From Aulostomus chinensis (lineage: Eukaryota; Chordata; Actinopteri; Syngnathiformes; Aulostomidae), in assembly GCA_037954235.1 (NCBI GenBank), contig JBBMOA010000003.1:8518453-8582452 (forward strand): DNA of 64,000 nucleotides. The letters run 5' to 3'. The translations under genes were made by a program, and so were the position numbers. Positions 11,218-22,812 of this stretch are shown piece by piece; positions within the stretch are counted from its first letter, which is position 1; each line of letters begins with the position of its first letter. The notes under the pieces were generated by a model, which was not told the origin of the DNA, made no database searches, and saw only the letters and a list, made by a program, of their open reading frames with translations.

Positions 11218-12151
11218 GTTCATTTTGGCCTTCTCTCGCTGAGAAAACACTATTTGTGACCTATGATACAAAAATGCCATAACTTTTGTTCAAAGTGAGT
11301 TTTCAGTCAAGTTTCAACCTGAAAGCATAGAAAGATGCATAAACTTGAAGTTACAGCTTGATTTCAGTGAGTTTTCATCAAAATACAGGAGTTCAGCATG
11401 AAGTGTTCATTTTGGCCTTCTCTCGCTGAGAAAACACTATTTGTGACCTGTGATACAAAAATGCCATAACTTTTGTTCAAAGTGAGTTTTCAGTCAAGTT
11501 TCAACCTGAAAGCATAGAAAGATGCATAAACTTGAAGTGACAGCTTGATTTCAGTGAGTTTTCCTCAAAATACAGGAGTTCTGCATGAAGTGTTCATTTT
11601 GGCCTTCTCTCGCTGAGAAAACACTATTTGTGACCTATGATACAAAAATGCCATAACTTTTGTTCAAAGTGAGTTTTCAGTCAAGTTTCAACCTGAAAGC
11701 ATAGAAAGATGCATTAACTTGAAGTTACAGCTTGATTTCAGTGAGTTTTCATCAAAATACAGGAGTTCTGCATGAAGTGTTCATTTTGGCCTTCTCTCGC
11801 TGAGAAAACGGTATTTGTGACCTGCGACACAGAACAGCCATAACTTTTGTTCAAAGTGAGTTTTCAGTCAAGTTTCAACCTGAAAGCATAGAAAGATGCA
11901 TAAACTTGAAGTTACAGCTTGATTTCAGTGAGTTTTCATCAAAATACAGGAGTTCTGCATGAAGTGTTCATTTTGGCCTTCTCTCGCTGAGAAAACACTA
12001 TTTGTGACCTGTGATACAAAATGCCATAACTTTTGTTCAAAGTGAGTTTTCAGTCAAGTTTCAACCTGAAAGCATAGAAAGATGCATAAACTTGAAGTTA
12101 CAGCTTGATTTCAGTGAGTTTTCATCAAAATACAGGAGTTCTGCATGAAGT
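11218..12151 (+). repeat. Five mixed monomers upstream of a 4-mer core copy
   Basis: Satellite only. The order is: two A-box units ('cctatgatac'; then a unit preceded by 'gttcagcatg' with 'gaagtgacag' and 'cctcaaaa'), a 'cctatgatac' unit with 'gcattaac', a 'cggtatttg' B-box unit, and a unit with the 4-A run 'gatacaaaatgcc' near 12018. From about 11539 onward this stretch is the apparent source, or sister copy, of 52684 onward (offset 41145). Confidence 0.75.
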
Positions 12152-15100
12152 GTTCATTTTGGCCTTCTCTCGCTGAGAAAACGGTATTTGTGACCTGCGA
12201 CACAGAACAGCCATAACTTTTGTTCAAAGTGAGTTTTCAGTCAAGTTTCAACCTGAAAGCATAGAAAGATGCATAAACTTGAAGTTACAGCTTGATTTCA
12301 GTGAGTTTTCATCAAAATACAGGAGTTCTGCATGAAGTGTTCATTTTGGCCTTCTCTCGCTGAGAAAACAATATTTGTGACCTGTGATACAAAAATGCCA
12401 TAACTTTTGTTCAAAGTGAGGTTTCAGTCAAGTTTCAACCTGAAAGCATAGAAAGATGCATAAACTTGAAGTTACAGCTTGATTTCAGTGAGTATTCCTC
12501 AAAATACAGGAGTTCTGCATGAAGTGTTCATTTTGGCCTTCTCTCGCTGAGAAAACACTATTTGTGACCTATGATACAAAAATGCCATAACTTTTGTTCA
12601 AAGTGAGGTTTCAGTCAAGTTTCAACCTGAAAGCATAGAAAGATGCATAAACTTGAAGTTACAGCTTGATTACAGTGAGTTTTCATCAAAATACAGGAGT
12701 TCTGCATGAAGTGTTCATTTTGGCCTTCTCTCGCTGAGAAAACACTATTTGTGACCTGTGATACAAAAATGCCATAACTTTTGTTCAAAGTGAGTTTTCA
12801 GTCAAGTTTCAACCTGAAAGCATAGAAAGATGCATAAACTTGAAGTTACAGCTTGATTTCAGTGAGTTTTCATCAAAATACAGGAGTTCTGCATGAAGTG
12901 TTCATTTTGGCCTTCTTTCGCTGAGAAAACGCTATTTGTGACCTGTGATACAAACATGCCATAACTTTTTTTCAAAGTGGGTTTTCAGTAAAGTTTCAAC
13001 CTGAAAGCATAGAAAGATGCATAAACTTGAAGTTACAGCTTGATTTCAGTGAGTTTTCATCAAAATACAGGAGTTCTGCATGAAGTGTTCATTTTGGCCT
13101 TCTCTCGCTGAGAAAACACTATTTGTGACCTGTGATACAAAAATGCCATAACTTTTGTTCAAAGTGAGTTTTCTGTCAAGTTTCAACCTGAAAGCATGGA
13201 AAGATGCATAAACTTGAAGTTACAGCTTGATTTCAGTGAGTTTTCATCAAAATACAGGAGTTCTGCATGAAGTGTTCATTTTGGCCTTCTCTCGCTGAGA
13301 AAACACTATTTGTGACCTATGATAGAAAAATGCCATAACTTTTGTTCAAAGTGAGTTTTCAGTCAAGTTTCAACCTGAAAGCATAGAAAGATGCATAAAC
13401 TTGAAGTTACAGCTTGATTTCAGTGAGTTTTCATCAAAATACAGGAGTTCTGCATGAAGTGTTCATTTTGGCCTTCTCTCGCTGAGAAAACACTATTTGT
13501 GACCTGCGACACAGAACAGCCATAACTTTTGTTCAAAGTGAGTTTTCTGTCAAGTTTCAACCTGAAAGCATAGAAAGATGCATAAACTTGAAGTTACAGC
13601 TTGATTTCAGTGAGTTTTCATCAAAATACAGGAGTTCTGCATGAAGTGTTCATTTTGGCCTTCTCTCGCTGAGAAAACACTATTTGTGACCTGTGATACA
13701 AAAATGCCATAACTTTTGTTCAAAGTGAGTTTTCAGTCAAGTTTCAACCTGAAAGCATACAAAGATGCATAAACTTGAAGTGACAGCTTGATTTCAGTGA
13801 GTTTTCCTCAAAATACAGGACTTCTGCATGAAGTGTTCATTTTGGCCTTCTCTCGCTGAGAAAACACTATTTGTGACCTATGATACAAAAATGCCATAAC
13901 TTTTGTTCAAAGTGAGTTTTCAGTCAAGTTTCAACCTGAAAGCATAGAAAGATGCATAAACTTGAAGTTACAGCTTGATTTCAGTGAGTTTTCATCAAAA
14001 TACAGGAGTTCAGCATGAAGTGTTCATTTTGGCCTTCTCTCGCTGAGAAAACAATATTTGTGACCTGTGATACAAAAATGCCATAACTTTTGTTCAAAGT
14101 GAGGTTTCAGTCAAGTTTCAACCTGAAAGCATAGAAAGATGCATAAACTTGAAGTTACAGCTTGATTTCAGTGAGTTTTCATCAAAATACAGGAGTTCTG
14201 CATGAAGTGTTCATTTTGGCCTTTTCTCGCTGAGAAAACACTATTTGTGACCTGTGATACAAAAATGCCATAACTTTTGTTCAAAGTGAGTTTTCAGTCA
14301 AGTTTCAACCTGAAAGCATAGAAAGATGCATAAACTTGATGTTACAGCTTGATTTCAGTGAGTTTTCATCAAAATACAGGAGTTCTGCATGAAGTGTTCA
14401 TTTTGGCCTTCTCTCGCTGAGAAAACGCTATTTGTGACCTGCGACACAGAACAGCCATAACTTTTGTTCAAAGTGAGTTTTCTGTCAAGTTTCAACCTGA
14501 AAGCATAGAAAGATGCATAAACTTGAAGTTACAGCTTGATTTCAGTGAGTTTTCATCAAAATACAGGAGTTCTGCATGAAGTGTTCATTTTGGCCTTCTC
14601 TCTCTGAGAAAACACTATTTGTGACCTGTGATACAAAAATGCCATAACTTTTGTTCAAAGTGAGTTTTCAGTCAAGTTTCAACCTGAAAGCATAGAAAGA
14701 TGCATAAACTGGAAGTTACAGCTTGATTTCAGTGAGTTTTCATAAAATTACAGGAGTTCTGCATGGAGTGTTCATTTTGGCCTTCTCTCGCTGAGAAAAC
14801 GGTATTTGTGACATGCGACACAGAACAGCCATAACTTTTGTTCAAAGTGAGTTTTCAGTCAAGTTTCAACCTGAAAGCATAGAAAGATGCATAAACTTGA
14901 AGTTACAGCTTGATTTCAGTGAGTTTCCATCAAAATACCGGAGTTCTGCATGAAGTGTTCATTTTGGCCTTCTCTCGCTGAGAAAACACTATTTGTGACC
15001 TGTGATACAAAAATGCCATAACTTTTGTTCAAAGTGAGTTTTCGTTCAAGTTTCAACCTGAAAGCATAGAAAGATGCATAAACTTGAAGTTACAGCTTGA

Positions 15101-15330
15101 TTTCAGTGAGTTTTCATCAAAATACAGGAGTTCTGCATGAAGTGTTCATTTTGGCCTTCTCTCGCTGAGAAAACACTATTTGTGACCTGTGATACAAAAA
15201 TGCCATAACTTTTGTTCAAAGTGAGTTTTCTGTCAAGTTTCAACCTGAAAGCATAGAAAGATGCATAAACTTGAAGTTACAGCTTGATTTCAGTGAGTTT
15301 TCATCAAAATACAGGAGTTCTGCATGAAGT
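12152..15330 (+). repeat. 17-monomer segment copied at 53.3-56.0 kb
   Basis: Begins with the third copy of the 'cggt / caat / tatg' core (12152-12712). Then follow distinctive monomers: 'cttctttcgctg' with 'gatacaaacatg' (12900), 'gcatggaaag' (13087), 'gatagaaaaatg' (13274), 'catacaaag' with 'ggacttctg' (13648), 'cttgatgtt' (14209), 'ctctctgag' with 'aactggaag' (14583), 'gacatgcgac' with 'taccggag' (14770), and 'ttcgttcaag' (14957). The same order recurs at 53297-56040, with one monomer lost near 54.06 kb. Confidence 0.85.
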
Positions 15331-17199
15331 GTTCATTTTGGCCTTCTCTCGCTGAGAAAACACTATTTGTGACCTGTGATACAAAAATTCCATAACTTTT
15401 TTTAAAAGTGAGTTTTCAGTCAAGTTTCAACCTGAAAGCATAGAAAGATGCATAAACTTGAAGTTACAGCTTGATTTCAGTGAGTTTTCATCAAAATACA
15501 GGAGTTCTGCATGAAGTGTTCATTTTGGCCTTCTCTCGCTGAGAAAACGCTATTTGTGACCTGCGACACAGAACAGCCATAACTTTTGTTCAAAGTGAGT
15601 TTTCTGTCAAGTTTCAACCTGAAAGCATAGAAAGATGCATAAACTTGAAGTTACAGCTTGATTTCAGTGAGTTTTCATCAAAATACAGGAGTTCTGCATG
15701 AAGTGTTCATTTTGGCCTTCTCTCGCTGAGAAAACACTATTTGTGACCTATGATACAAAAATGCCATAACTTTTGTTCAAAGTGAGTTTTCAGTCAAGTT
15801 TCAACCTGAAAGCATAGAAAGATGCATAAACTTGAAGTTACAGCTTGATTTCAGTGAGTTTTCATCAAAATACAGGAGTTCTGCATGAAGTGTTCATTTT
15901 GGCCTTCTCTCGCTGAGAAAACACTATTTGTGACCTGTGATACAAAAATGCCATAACTTTTGTTCAAAGTGAGTTTTCAGTCAGGTTTCAACCTGAAAGC
16001 ATAGAAAGATGCATAAACTTGAAGTTACAGCTTGATTTCAGTGAGTTTTCATCAAAATACAGGAGTTCTGCATGAAGTGTTCATTTTGGCCTTGTCTCGC
16101 TGAGAAAACGCTATTTGTGACCTGCGACACAGGAAAGCCATAACTTTGTTCAAAGTGAGTTTTCTGTCAAGTTTCAACCTGAAAGCATAGAAAGATGCAT
16201 AAACTTGAAGTTACAGCTTGATTTCAGTGAGTTTTCATCAAAATACAGGAGTTCTGCATAAAGTGTTCATTTTGGCCTTCTCTCGCTGAGAAAACACTAT
16301 TTGTGACCTGTGATACAAAAATGCCATAACTTTTGTTCAAAGTGAGTTTTCAGTCAAGTTTCAACCTGAAAGAATAGAAAGATGCATAAACTTGAAGTTA
16401 CAGCTTGATTTCAGTGAGTTTTCATCAAAATACAGGAGTTCTGCATGAAGTTTTCATTTTGGCCTTGTCTCGCTGAGAAAACGCTATTTGTGACCTGCGA
16501 CACAGAACAGCCATAACTTTTGTTCAAAGTGAGTTTTCTGTCACGTTTCAACCTGAAAGCATAGAAAGATGCATAAACTTGAAGTTACAGCTTGATTTCA
16601 GTGAGTTTTCATCAAAATACAGGAGTTCTGCATGAAGTGTTCATTTTGGCCTTCTCTCGCTGAGAAAACGCTATTTGTGACCTGCGACACAGAACAGCCA
16701 TAACTTTTGTTCAAAGTGAGTTTTCTGTCAAGTTTCAACCTGAAAGCATAGAAAGATGCATAAACTTGAAGTTACAGCTTGATTTCAGTGAGTTTTCATC
16801 AAAATACAGGAGTTCTGCATAAAGTGTTCATTTTGGCCTTCTCTCGCTGAGAAAACACTATTTGTGACCTGTGATACAAAAATGCCATAACTTTTGTTCA
16901 AAGTGAGTTTTCAGTCAAGTTCCAACCTGAAAGAATAGAAAGATGCATAAACTTGAAGTTACAGCTTGATTTCAGTGAGTTTTCATCAAAATACAGGAGT
17001 TCTGCATGAAGTGTTCATTTTGGCCTTCTCTCGCTGAGAAAACGCTATTTGTGACCTTCGACACAGAACAGCCATAACTTTTGTTCAAAGTGAGTTTTCT
17101 GTCAAGTTTCAACCTGAAAGCATAGAAAGATGCATAAACTTGAAGTTACAGCTTGATTTCAGTGAGTTTTCATCAAAATACAGGAGTTCTGCATGAAGT
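15331..17199 (+). repeat. 10-monomer higher-order unit, copy A
   Basis: Length is 1869 bp (10 x 187 minus one base lost in 'aactttgttc' near 16144). Markers in order: 'aaaattcc' with 'ttttttaaaag', B box, 'cctatgatac', 'cagtcagg', 'cttgtctcg' with 'acaggaaagcc', 'gcataaagtg', 'gaatagaaag', 'cttgtctcg' with 'gtcacgtttc', 'agttccaacc', and 'ccttcgacac'. It is followed directly by a near-identical copy. Confidence 0.93.
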
Positions 17200-19068
17200 G
17201 TTCATTTTGGCCTTCTCTCGCTGAGAAAACACTATTTGTGACCTGTGATACAAAAATTCCATAACTTTTTTTAAAAGTGAGTTTTCAGTCAAGTTTCAAC
17301 CTGAAAGCATAGAAAGATGCATAAACTTGAAGTTACAGCTTGATTTCAGTGAGTTTTCATCAAAATACAGGAGTTCTGCATGAAGTGTTCATTTTGGCCT
17401 TCTCTCGCTGAGAAAACGCTATTTGTGACCTGCGACACAGAACAGCCATAACTTTTGTTCAAAGTGAGTTTTCTGTCAAGTTTCAACCTGAAAGCATAGA
17501 AAGATGCATAAACTTGAAGTTACAGCTTGATTTCAGTGAGTTTTCATCAAAATACAGGAGTTCTGCATGAAGTGTTCATTTTGGCCTTCTCTCGCTGAGA
17601 AAACACTATTTGTGACCTATGATACAAAAATGCCATAACTTTTGTTCAAAGTGAGTTTTCAGTCAAGTTTCAACCTGAAAGCATAGAAAGATGCATAAAC
17701 TTGAAGTTACAGCTTGATTTCAGTGAGTTTTCATCAAAATACAGGAGTTCTGCATGAAGTGTTCATTTTGGCCTTCTCTCGCTGAGAAAACACTATTTGT
17801 GACCTGTGATACAAAAATGCCATAACTTTTGTTCAAAGTGAGTTTTCAGTCAGGTTTCAACCTGAAAGCATAGAAAGATGCATAAACTTGAAGTTACAGC
17901 TTGATTTCAGTGAGTTTTCATCAAAATACAGGAGTTCTGCATGAAGTGTTCATTTAGGCCTTGTCTCGCTGAGAAAACGCTATTTGTGACCTGCGACACA
18001 GGAAAGCCATAACTTTGTTCAAAGTGAGTTTTCTGTCAAGTTTCAACCTGAAAGCATAGAAAGATGCATAAACTTGAAGTTACAGCTTGATTTCAGTGAG
18101 TTTTCATCAAAATACAGGAGTTCTGCATAAAGTGTTCATTTTGGCCTTCTCTCGCTGAGAAAACACTATTTGTGACCTGTGATACAAAAATGCCATAACT
18201 TTTGTTCAAAGTGAGTTTTCAGTCAAGTTTCAACCTGAAAGAATAGAAAGATGCATAAACTTGAAGTTACAGCTTGATTTCAGTGAGTTTTCATGAAAAT
18301 ACAGGAGTTCTGCATGAAGTTTTCATTTTGGCCTTGTCTCGCTGAGAAAACGCTATTTGTGACCTGCGACACAGAACAGCCATAACTTTTGTTCAAAGTG
18401 AGTTTTCTGTCACGTTTCAACCTGAAAGCATAGAAAGATGCATAAACTTGAAGTTACAGCTTGATTTCAGTGAGTTTTCATCAAAATACAGGAGTTCTGC
18501 ATGAAGTGTTCATTTTGGCCTTCTCTCGCTGAGAAAACGCTATTTGTGACCTGCGACACAGAACAGCCATAACTTTTGTTCAAAGTGAGTTTTCTGTCAA
18601 GTTTCAACCTGAAAGCATAGAAAGATGCATAAACTTGAAGTTACAGCTTGATTTCAGTGAGTTTTCATCAAAATACAGGAGTTCTGCATAAAGTGTTCAT
18701 TTTGGCCTTCTCTCGCTGAGAAAACACTATTTGTGACCTGTGATACAAAAATGCCATAACTTTTGTTCAAAGTGAGTTTTCAGTCAAGTTCCAACCTGAA
18801 AGAATAGAAAGATGCATAAACTTGAAGTTACAGCTTGATTTCAGTGAGTTTTCATCAAAATACAGGAGTTCTGCATGAAGTGTTCATTTTGGCCTTCTCT
18901 CGCTGAGAAAACGCTATTTGTGACCTTCGACACAGAACAGCCATAACTTTTGTTCAAAGTGAGTTTTCTGTCAAGTTTCAACCTGAAAGCATAGAAAGAT
19001 GCATAAACTTGAAGTTACAGCTTGATTTCAGTGAGTTTTCATCAAAATACAGGAGTTCTGCATGAAGT
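17200..19068 (+). repeat. 10-monomer higher-order unit, copy B
   Basis: Tandem copy of 15331-17199 at a constant offset of 1869, including the same one-base deletion at about 18013. Two private differences I noticed are 'catttaggcc' near 17955 and 'catgaaaatac' near 18293 (copy A has 'catcaaaatac'). Near identity marks a recent two-copy amplification by unequal exchange. Very similar copies this long are also places where an assembly may gain or lose one. Confidence 0.93.
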
Positions 19069-20003
19069 GTTCATTTTGGCCTTCTCTCGCTGAGAAAACA
19101 CTATTTGTGACCTGTGACACAAAAATGCCATAACTTTTGTTCAAAGTGAGTTTTCAGTCAAGTTTCAACCTGAAAGCATAGAAAGATGCATAAACTTGAA
19201 GTTACAGCTTGATTTCAGTGAGTTTTCATCAAAATACAGGAGTTCTGCATGAAGTGTTCATTTTGGCCTTTTCTCGCTGAGAAAACGCTATTTGTGACCT
19301 GCGACACAGAACAGCCATAACTTTTGTTCAAAGTGAGTTTTCTGTCAAGTTTCAACCTGAAAGCATAGAAAGATGCATAAACTTGAAGTTACAGCTTGAT
19401 TTCAGTGAGTTTTCATCAAAATACAGGAGTTCTGCATGAAGTGTTCATTTTTGCCTTCTCTCGCTGAGAAAACACTATTTGTGACCTGTGATACAAAAAT
19501 GCCATAACTTTTGTTCAAAGTGAGTTTTCAGTCAAGTTTCAACCTGAAAGCATAGAAAGATGCATAAACTTGAAGTTACAGCTTGATTTCAGTGAGTTTT
19601 CATCAAAATACAGGAGTTCTGCATGAAGTGTTCATTTTGGTCTTGACTCGCTGAGAAAAAGCTATTTGTGACCTGCGAAACAGAACAGCCATAACTTTTT
19701 TTCAAAGTGAGTTTTCAGTCAAGTTTCAACCTGAAAGCATAGAAAGATGCATAAACTTGAAGTTACAGCTTGATTTCAGTGAGTTTTCATCAAAATACAG
19801 GAGTTCTGCATGAAGTGTTCATTTTGGCCTTCTCTCGCTGAGAAACCGCTATTTGTGACCTGCGACACAGAACAACCATAACTTTTGTTCATAGTGAGTT
19901 TTCAGTCAAGTTTCAACCTGAAAGCATAGAAAGATGCATAAACTTGAAGTTACAGCTTGATTTCAGTGAGTTTTCATCAATATACAGGAGTTCTGCATGA
20001 AGT
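19069..20003 (+). repeat. Five divergent satellite monomers
   Basis: No gene or other element. Contains an intermediate box 'gtgacacaaaaatg' (about 19118), a B-box unit preceded by 'cttttctcg', 'catttttgcc' (19443), an unusual unit 'ggtcttgactcg' with 'aaaaagct' and 'gcgaaacag' (19630), and 'gaaaccgct' with 'ttcatagtg' (19817). Several of these changes are not seen elsewhere in the window, so the stretch looks less homogenised. Confidence 0.75.
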
Positions 20004-21129
20004 GTTCATTTTGGCCTTCTCTTGCTGAGAAAACACTATTTGTGACCTGCGACACAGAACAGCCATAACTTTTGTTCAAAGTGAGTTTTCTGTCAAGTTT
20101 CAATCTGAAAGCATAGAAAGATGCATAAACTTGAAGTTACAGCTTGATTTCAGTGAGTTTTCATCAAAATACAGGAGTTCTGCATAAAGTTTTCATTTTG
20201 GCCTTCTCTCGCTGAGAAAACACTATTTGTGACCTGTGATACAAAAATGCAAAATAATTTTTGTTCAAAGTGAGTTTTCAGTCAAGTTTCAACCTGAAAG
20301 CATAGAAAGATGCATAAACTTGAAGTTACAGCTTGATTTCAGTGAGTTTTCATCAAAATACACTAGTTCTGCATGAAGTGTTCATTTTGGCCTTCTCTCG
20401 CTGAGAAAACACTATTTGTGACCTGTGATAAAAAAATGCCATAACTTTTGTTCAAAGTGAGTTTTCAGTCAAGTTTCAACCTGAAAGCATAGAAAGATGC
20501 AAAAACTTGAAGTTACAGCTTGATTTCAGTGAGTTTTCATCAAAATACAGGAGTTCTGCATGAAGTGTTCATTTTGGCCTTCTCTTGCTGAGAAAACACT
20601 ATTTGTGACCTGCGACACAGAACAGCCATAACTTTTGTTCAAAGTGAGTTTTCTGTCAAGTTTCAACCTGAAAGCATAGAAAGATGCATAAACTTGAAGT
20701 TACAGCTTGATTTCAGTGAGTTTTCTTCAAAATACAGGAGTTCTGCATAAAGTTTTCATTTTGGCCTTCTCTCGCTGAGAAAACACTATTTGTGACCTGT
20801 GATACAAAAATGCAAAATAATTTTTGTTCAAAGTGAGTTTTCAGTCAAGTTTAAACCTGAAAGCATAGAAAGATGCATAAACTTGAAGTTACAGCTTGAT
20901 TTCAGTGAGTTTTCATCAAAATACAGGAGTTCTGCATGAAGTGTTCATTTTGGCCTTCTCTCGCTGAGAAAACACTATTTGTGACTTGTGATACAAAAAT
21001 GCCATAACTTTAGTTCAAAGTGAGTTTTCAGTCAAGTTTCAACCTGAAAGCATAGAAAGATGCATAAACTTGAAGTTACAGCTTGATTTCAGTGAGTTTT
21101 CATCAAAATACAGGAGTTCTGCATGAAGT
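20004..21129 (+). repeat. 3-monomer tandem duplication (20004-20566, 20567-21129)
   Basis: Each copy is 563 bp (3 x 187 plus 2). Shared markers are 'ctcttgctgag' with B box, 'gcataaagttttc', and the two-base insertion 'gcaaaataattttt' in place of 'gccataactttt' (at 20250 and 20813). The shared insertion shows that the second copy was made after the insertion arose. Confidence 0.9.
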
Positions 21130-21690
21130 GTTCATTTTGGCCTTCTCTCGCTGAGAAAACAATATTTGTGACCTGTGATACAAAAATGCCATAACTTTTG
21201 TTCAAAGTGAGGTTTCAGTCAAGTTTCAACCTGAAAGCATAGAAAGATGCATAAACTTGAAGTTACAGCTTGATTTCAGTGAGTATTCCTCAAAATACAG
21301 GAGTTCTGCATGAAGTGTTCATTTTGGCCTTCTCTCGCTGAGAAAACACAATTTGTGACCTATGATACAAAAATGCCATAACTTTTGTTCAAAGTGAGTT
21401 TTCAGTCAAGTTTCAACCTGAAAGCATAGAAAGATGCATAAACTTGAAGTTACAGCTTGATTTCAGTGAGTTTTCATCAAAATACAGGAGTTCTGCATGA
21501 AGTGTTCATTTTGGCCTTCTCTCGCTGAGAAAACACTATTTGTGACCTGTGATAAAAAAATGCCATAACTTTTTTTAAAAGTGAGTTGTCAGTCAAGTTT
21601 CAACCTGAAAGCATAGAAAGATGCATAAACTTGAAGTTACAGCTTGATTTCAGTGAGTTTTCATCAAAATACAGGAGTTCTGCATGAAGT
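21130..21690 (+). repeat. Three satellite monomers (caat/tatg type plus T-run variant)
   Basis: The first two repeat the 'caatatttg' with 'gagtattcctc', then 'cctatgatac', pair seen in the 4-mer domain at 9.9-12.7 kb. The third has 'gataaaaaaatgcc', 'ttttttaaaag' and 'gagttgtcag' and leads into the dimer block. Confidence 0.75.
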
Positions 21691-22812
21691 GTTCATTTTG
21701 GCCTTCTCTCGCTGAGAAAACATTATTTGTGACCTGTGATACAAAAATGCAATAACTTTTTTTAAAAGTGAGTTTTCAGTCAAGTTTCAACCTGAAAGCA
21801 TAGAAAGATGCATAAACGTGAAGTTACAGCTTGATTTCAGTGAGTTTTCATCAAAATACAGGAGTTCTGCATGAAGTGTTCATTTTGGCCTTCTCTCGCT
21901 GAGAAAACGCTATTTGTGACCTGAGACACAGAACAGCCATAACTTTTGTTCAAAGTGAGTTTTCTGTCAAGTTTCAACCTGAAACCATAGAAAGATGCAT
22001 AAACTTGAAGTTACAGCTTGATTTCAGTGAGTTTTCATCAAAATACAGGAGTTCTGCATGAAGTGTTCATTTTGGCCTTCTCCCGCTGAGAAAACACTAT
22101 TTGTGACCTGTGATACAAAAATTCCAAAACTTTTTTTAAAAGTGAGTTTTCAGTCAAGTTTCAACCTGAAAGCATAGAAAGATGCATAAACTTGAAGTTA
22201 CAGCTTGATTTCAGTGAGTTTTCATCAAAATACAGGAGTTCTGCATGAAGTGTTCATTTTGGCCTTCTCTCGCTGAGAAAACGCTATTTGTGACCTGAGA
22301 CACAGAACAGCCATAACTTTTGTTCAAAGTGAGTTTTCTGTCAAGTTTCAACCTGAAAGCATAGAAAGATGCATAAACTTGAAGTTACAGCTTGATTTCA
22401 GTGAGTTTTCATCAAAATACAGGAGTTCTGCATGAAGTGTTCATTTTGGCCTTCTCTCGCTGAGAAAACACTATTTGTGACCTGTGATAAAAAAATTCCA
22501 AAACTCTTTTTAAGAGTGAGTTTTCAGTCAAGTTTCAACCTGAAAGCATAGAAAGATGCATAAACTTGAAGTTACAGCTTGATTTCAGTGAGTTTTCATC
22601 AAAATACAGGAGTTCTGCATGAAGTGTTCATTTTGGCCTTCTCTCGCTGAGAAAACGCTATTTGTGACCTTCGACACAGAACAGCCATAACTTTTGTTCA
22701 AAGTGAGTTTTCAGTCAAGTTTCAACCTGAAAGCATAGAAAGATGCATAAACTTGAAGTTACAGCTTGATTTCAGTGAGTTTTCATCAAAATACAGGAGT
22801 TCTGCATGAAGT
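21691..22812 (+). repeat. Three 2-monomer units (dimer block)
   Basis: Period 374 bp, with copies at 21691, 22065 and 22439. The first monomer of each pair has an A box and a converted T run ('ttttttaaaag', or 'ctctttttaagag' in the third). The second has 'cgctatttg' and a B-like box ('cctgagacac' in the first two, 'ccttcgacac' in the third). Alternation of A and B boxes is strict here. Confidence 0.82.

Noticed and set aside
15331..19068. Assembly error as the sole cause of the 10-mer duplication
   Set aside because: The two copies carry private differences (near 17955 and 18293), so they are not a simple duplicated contig end. Only read evidence can settle copy number.
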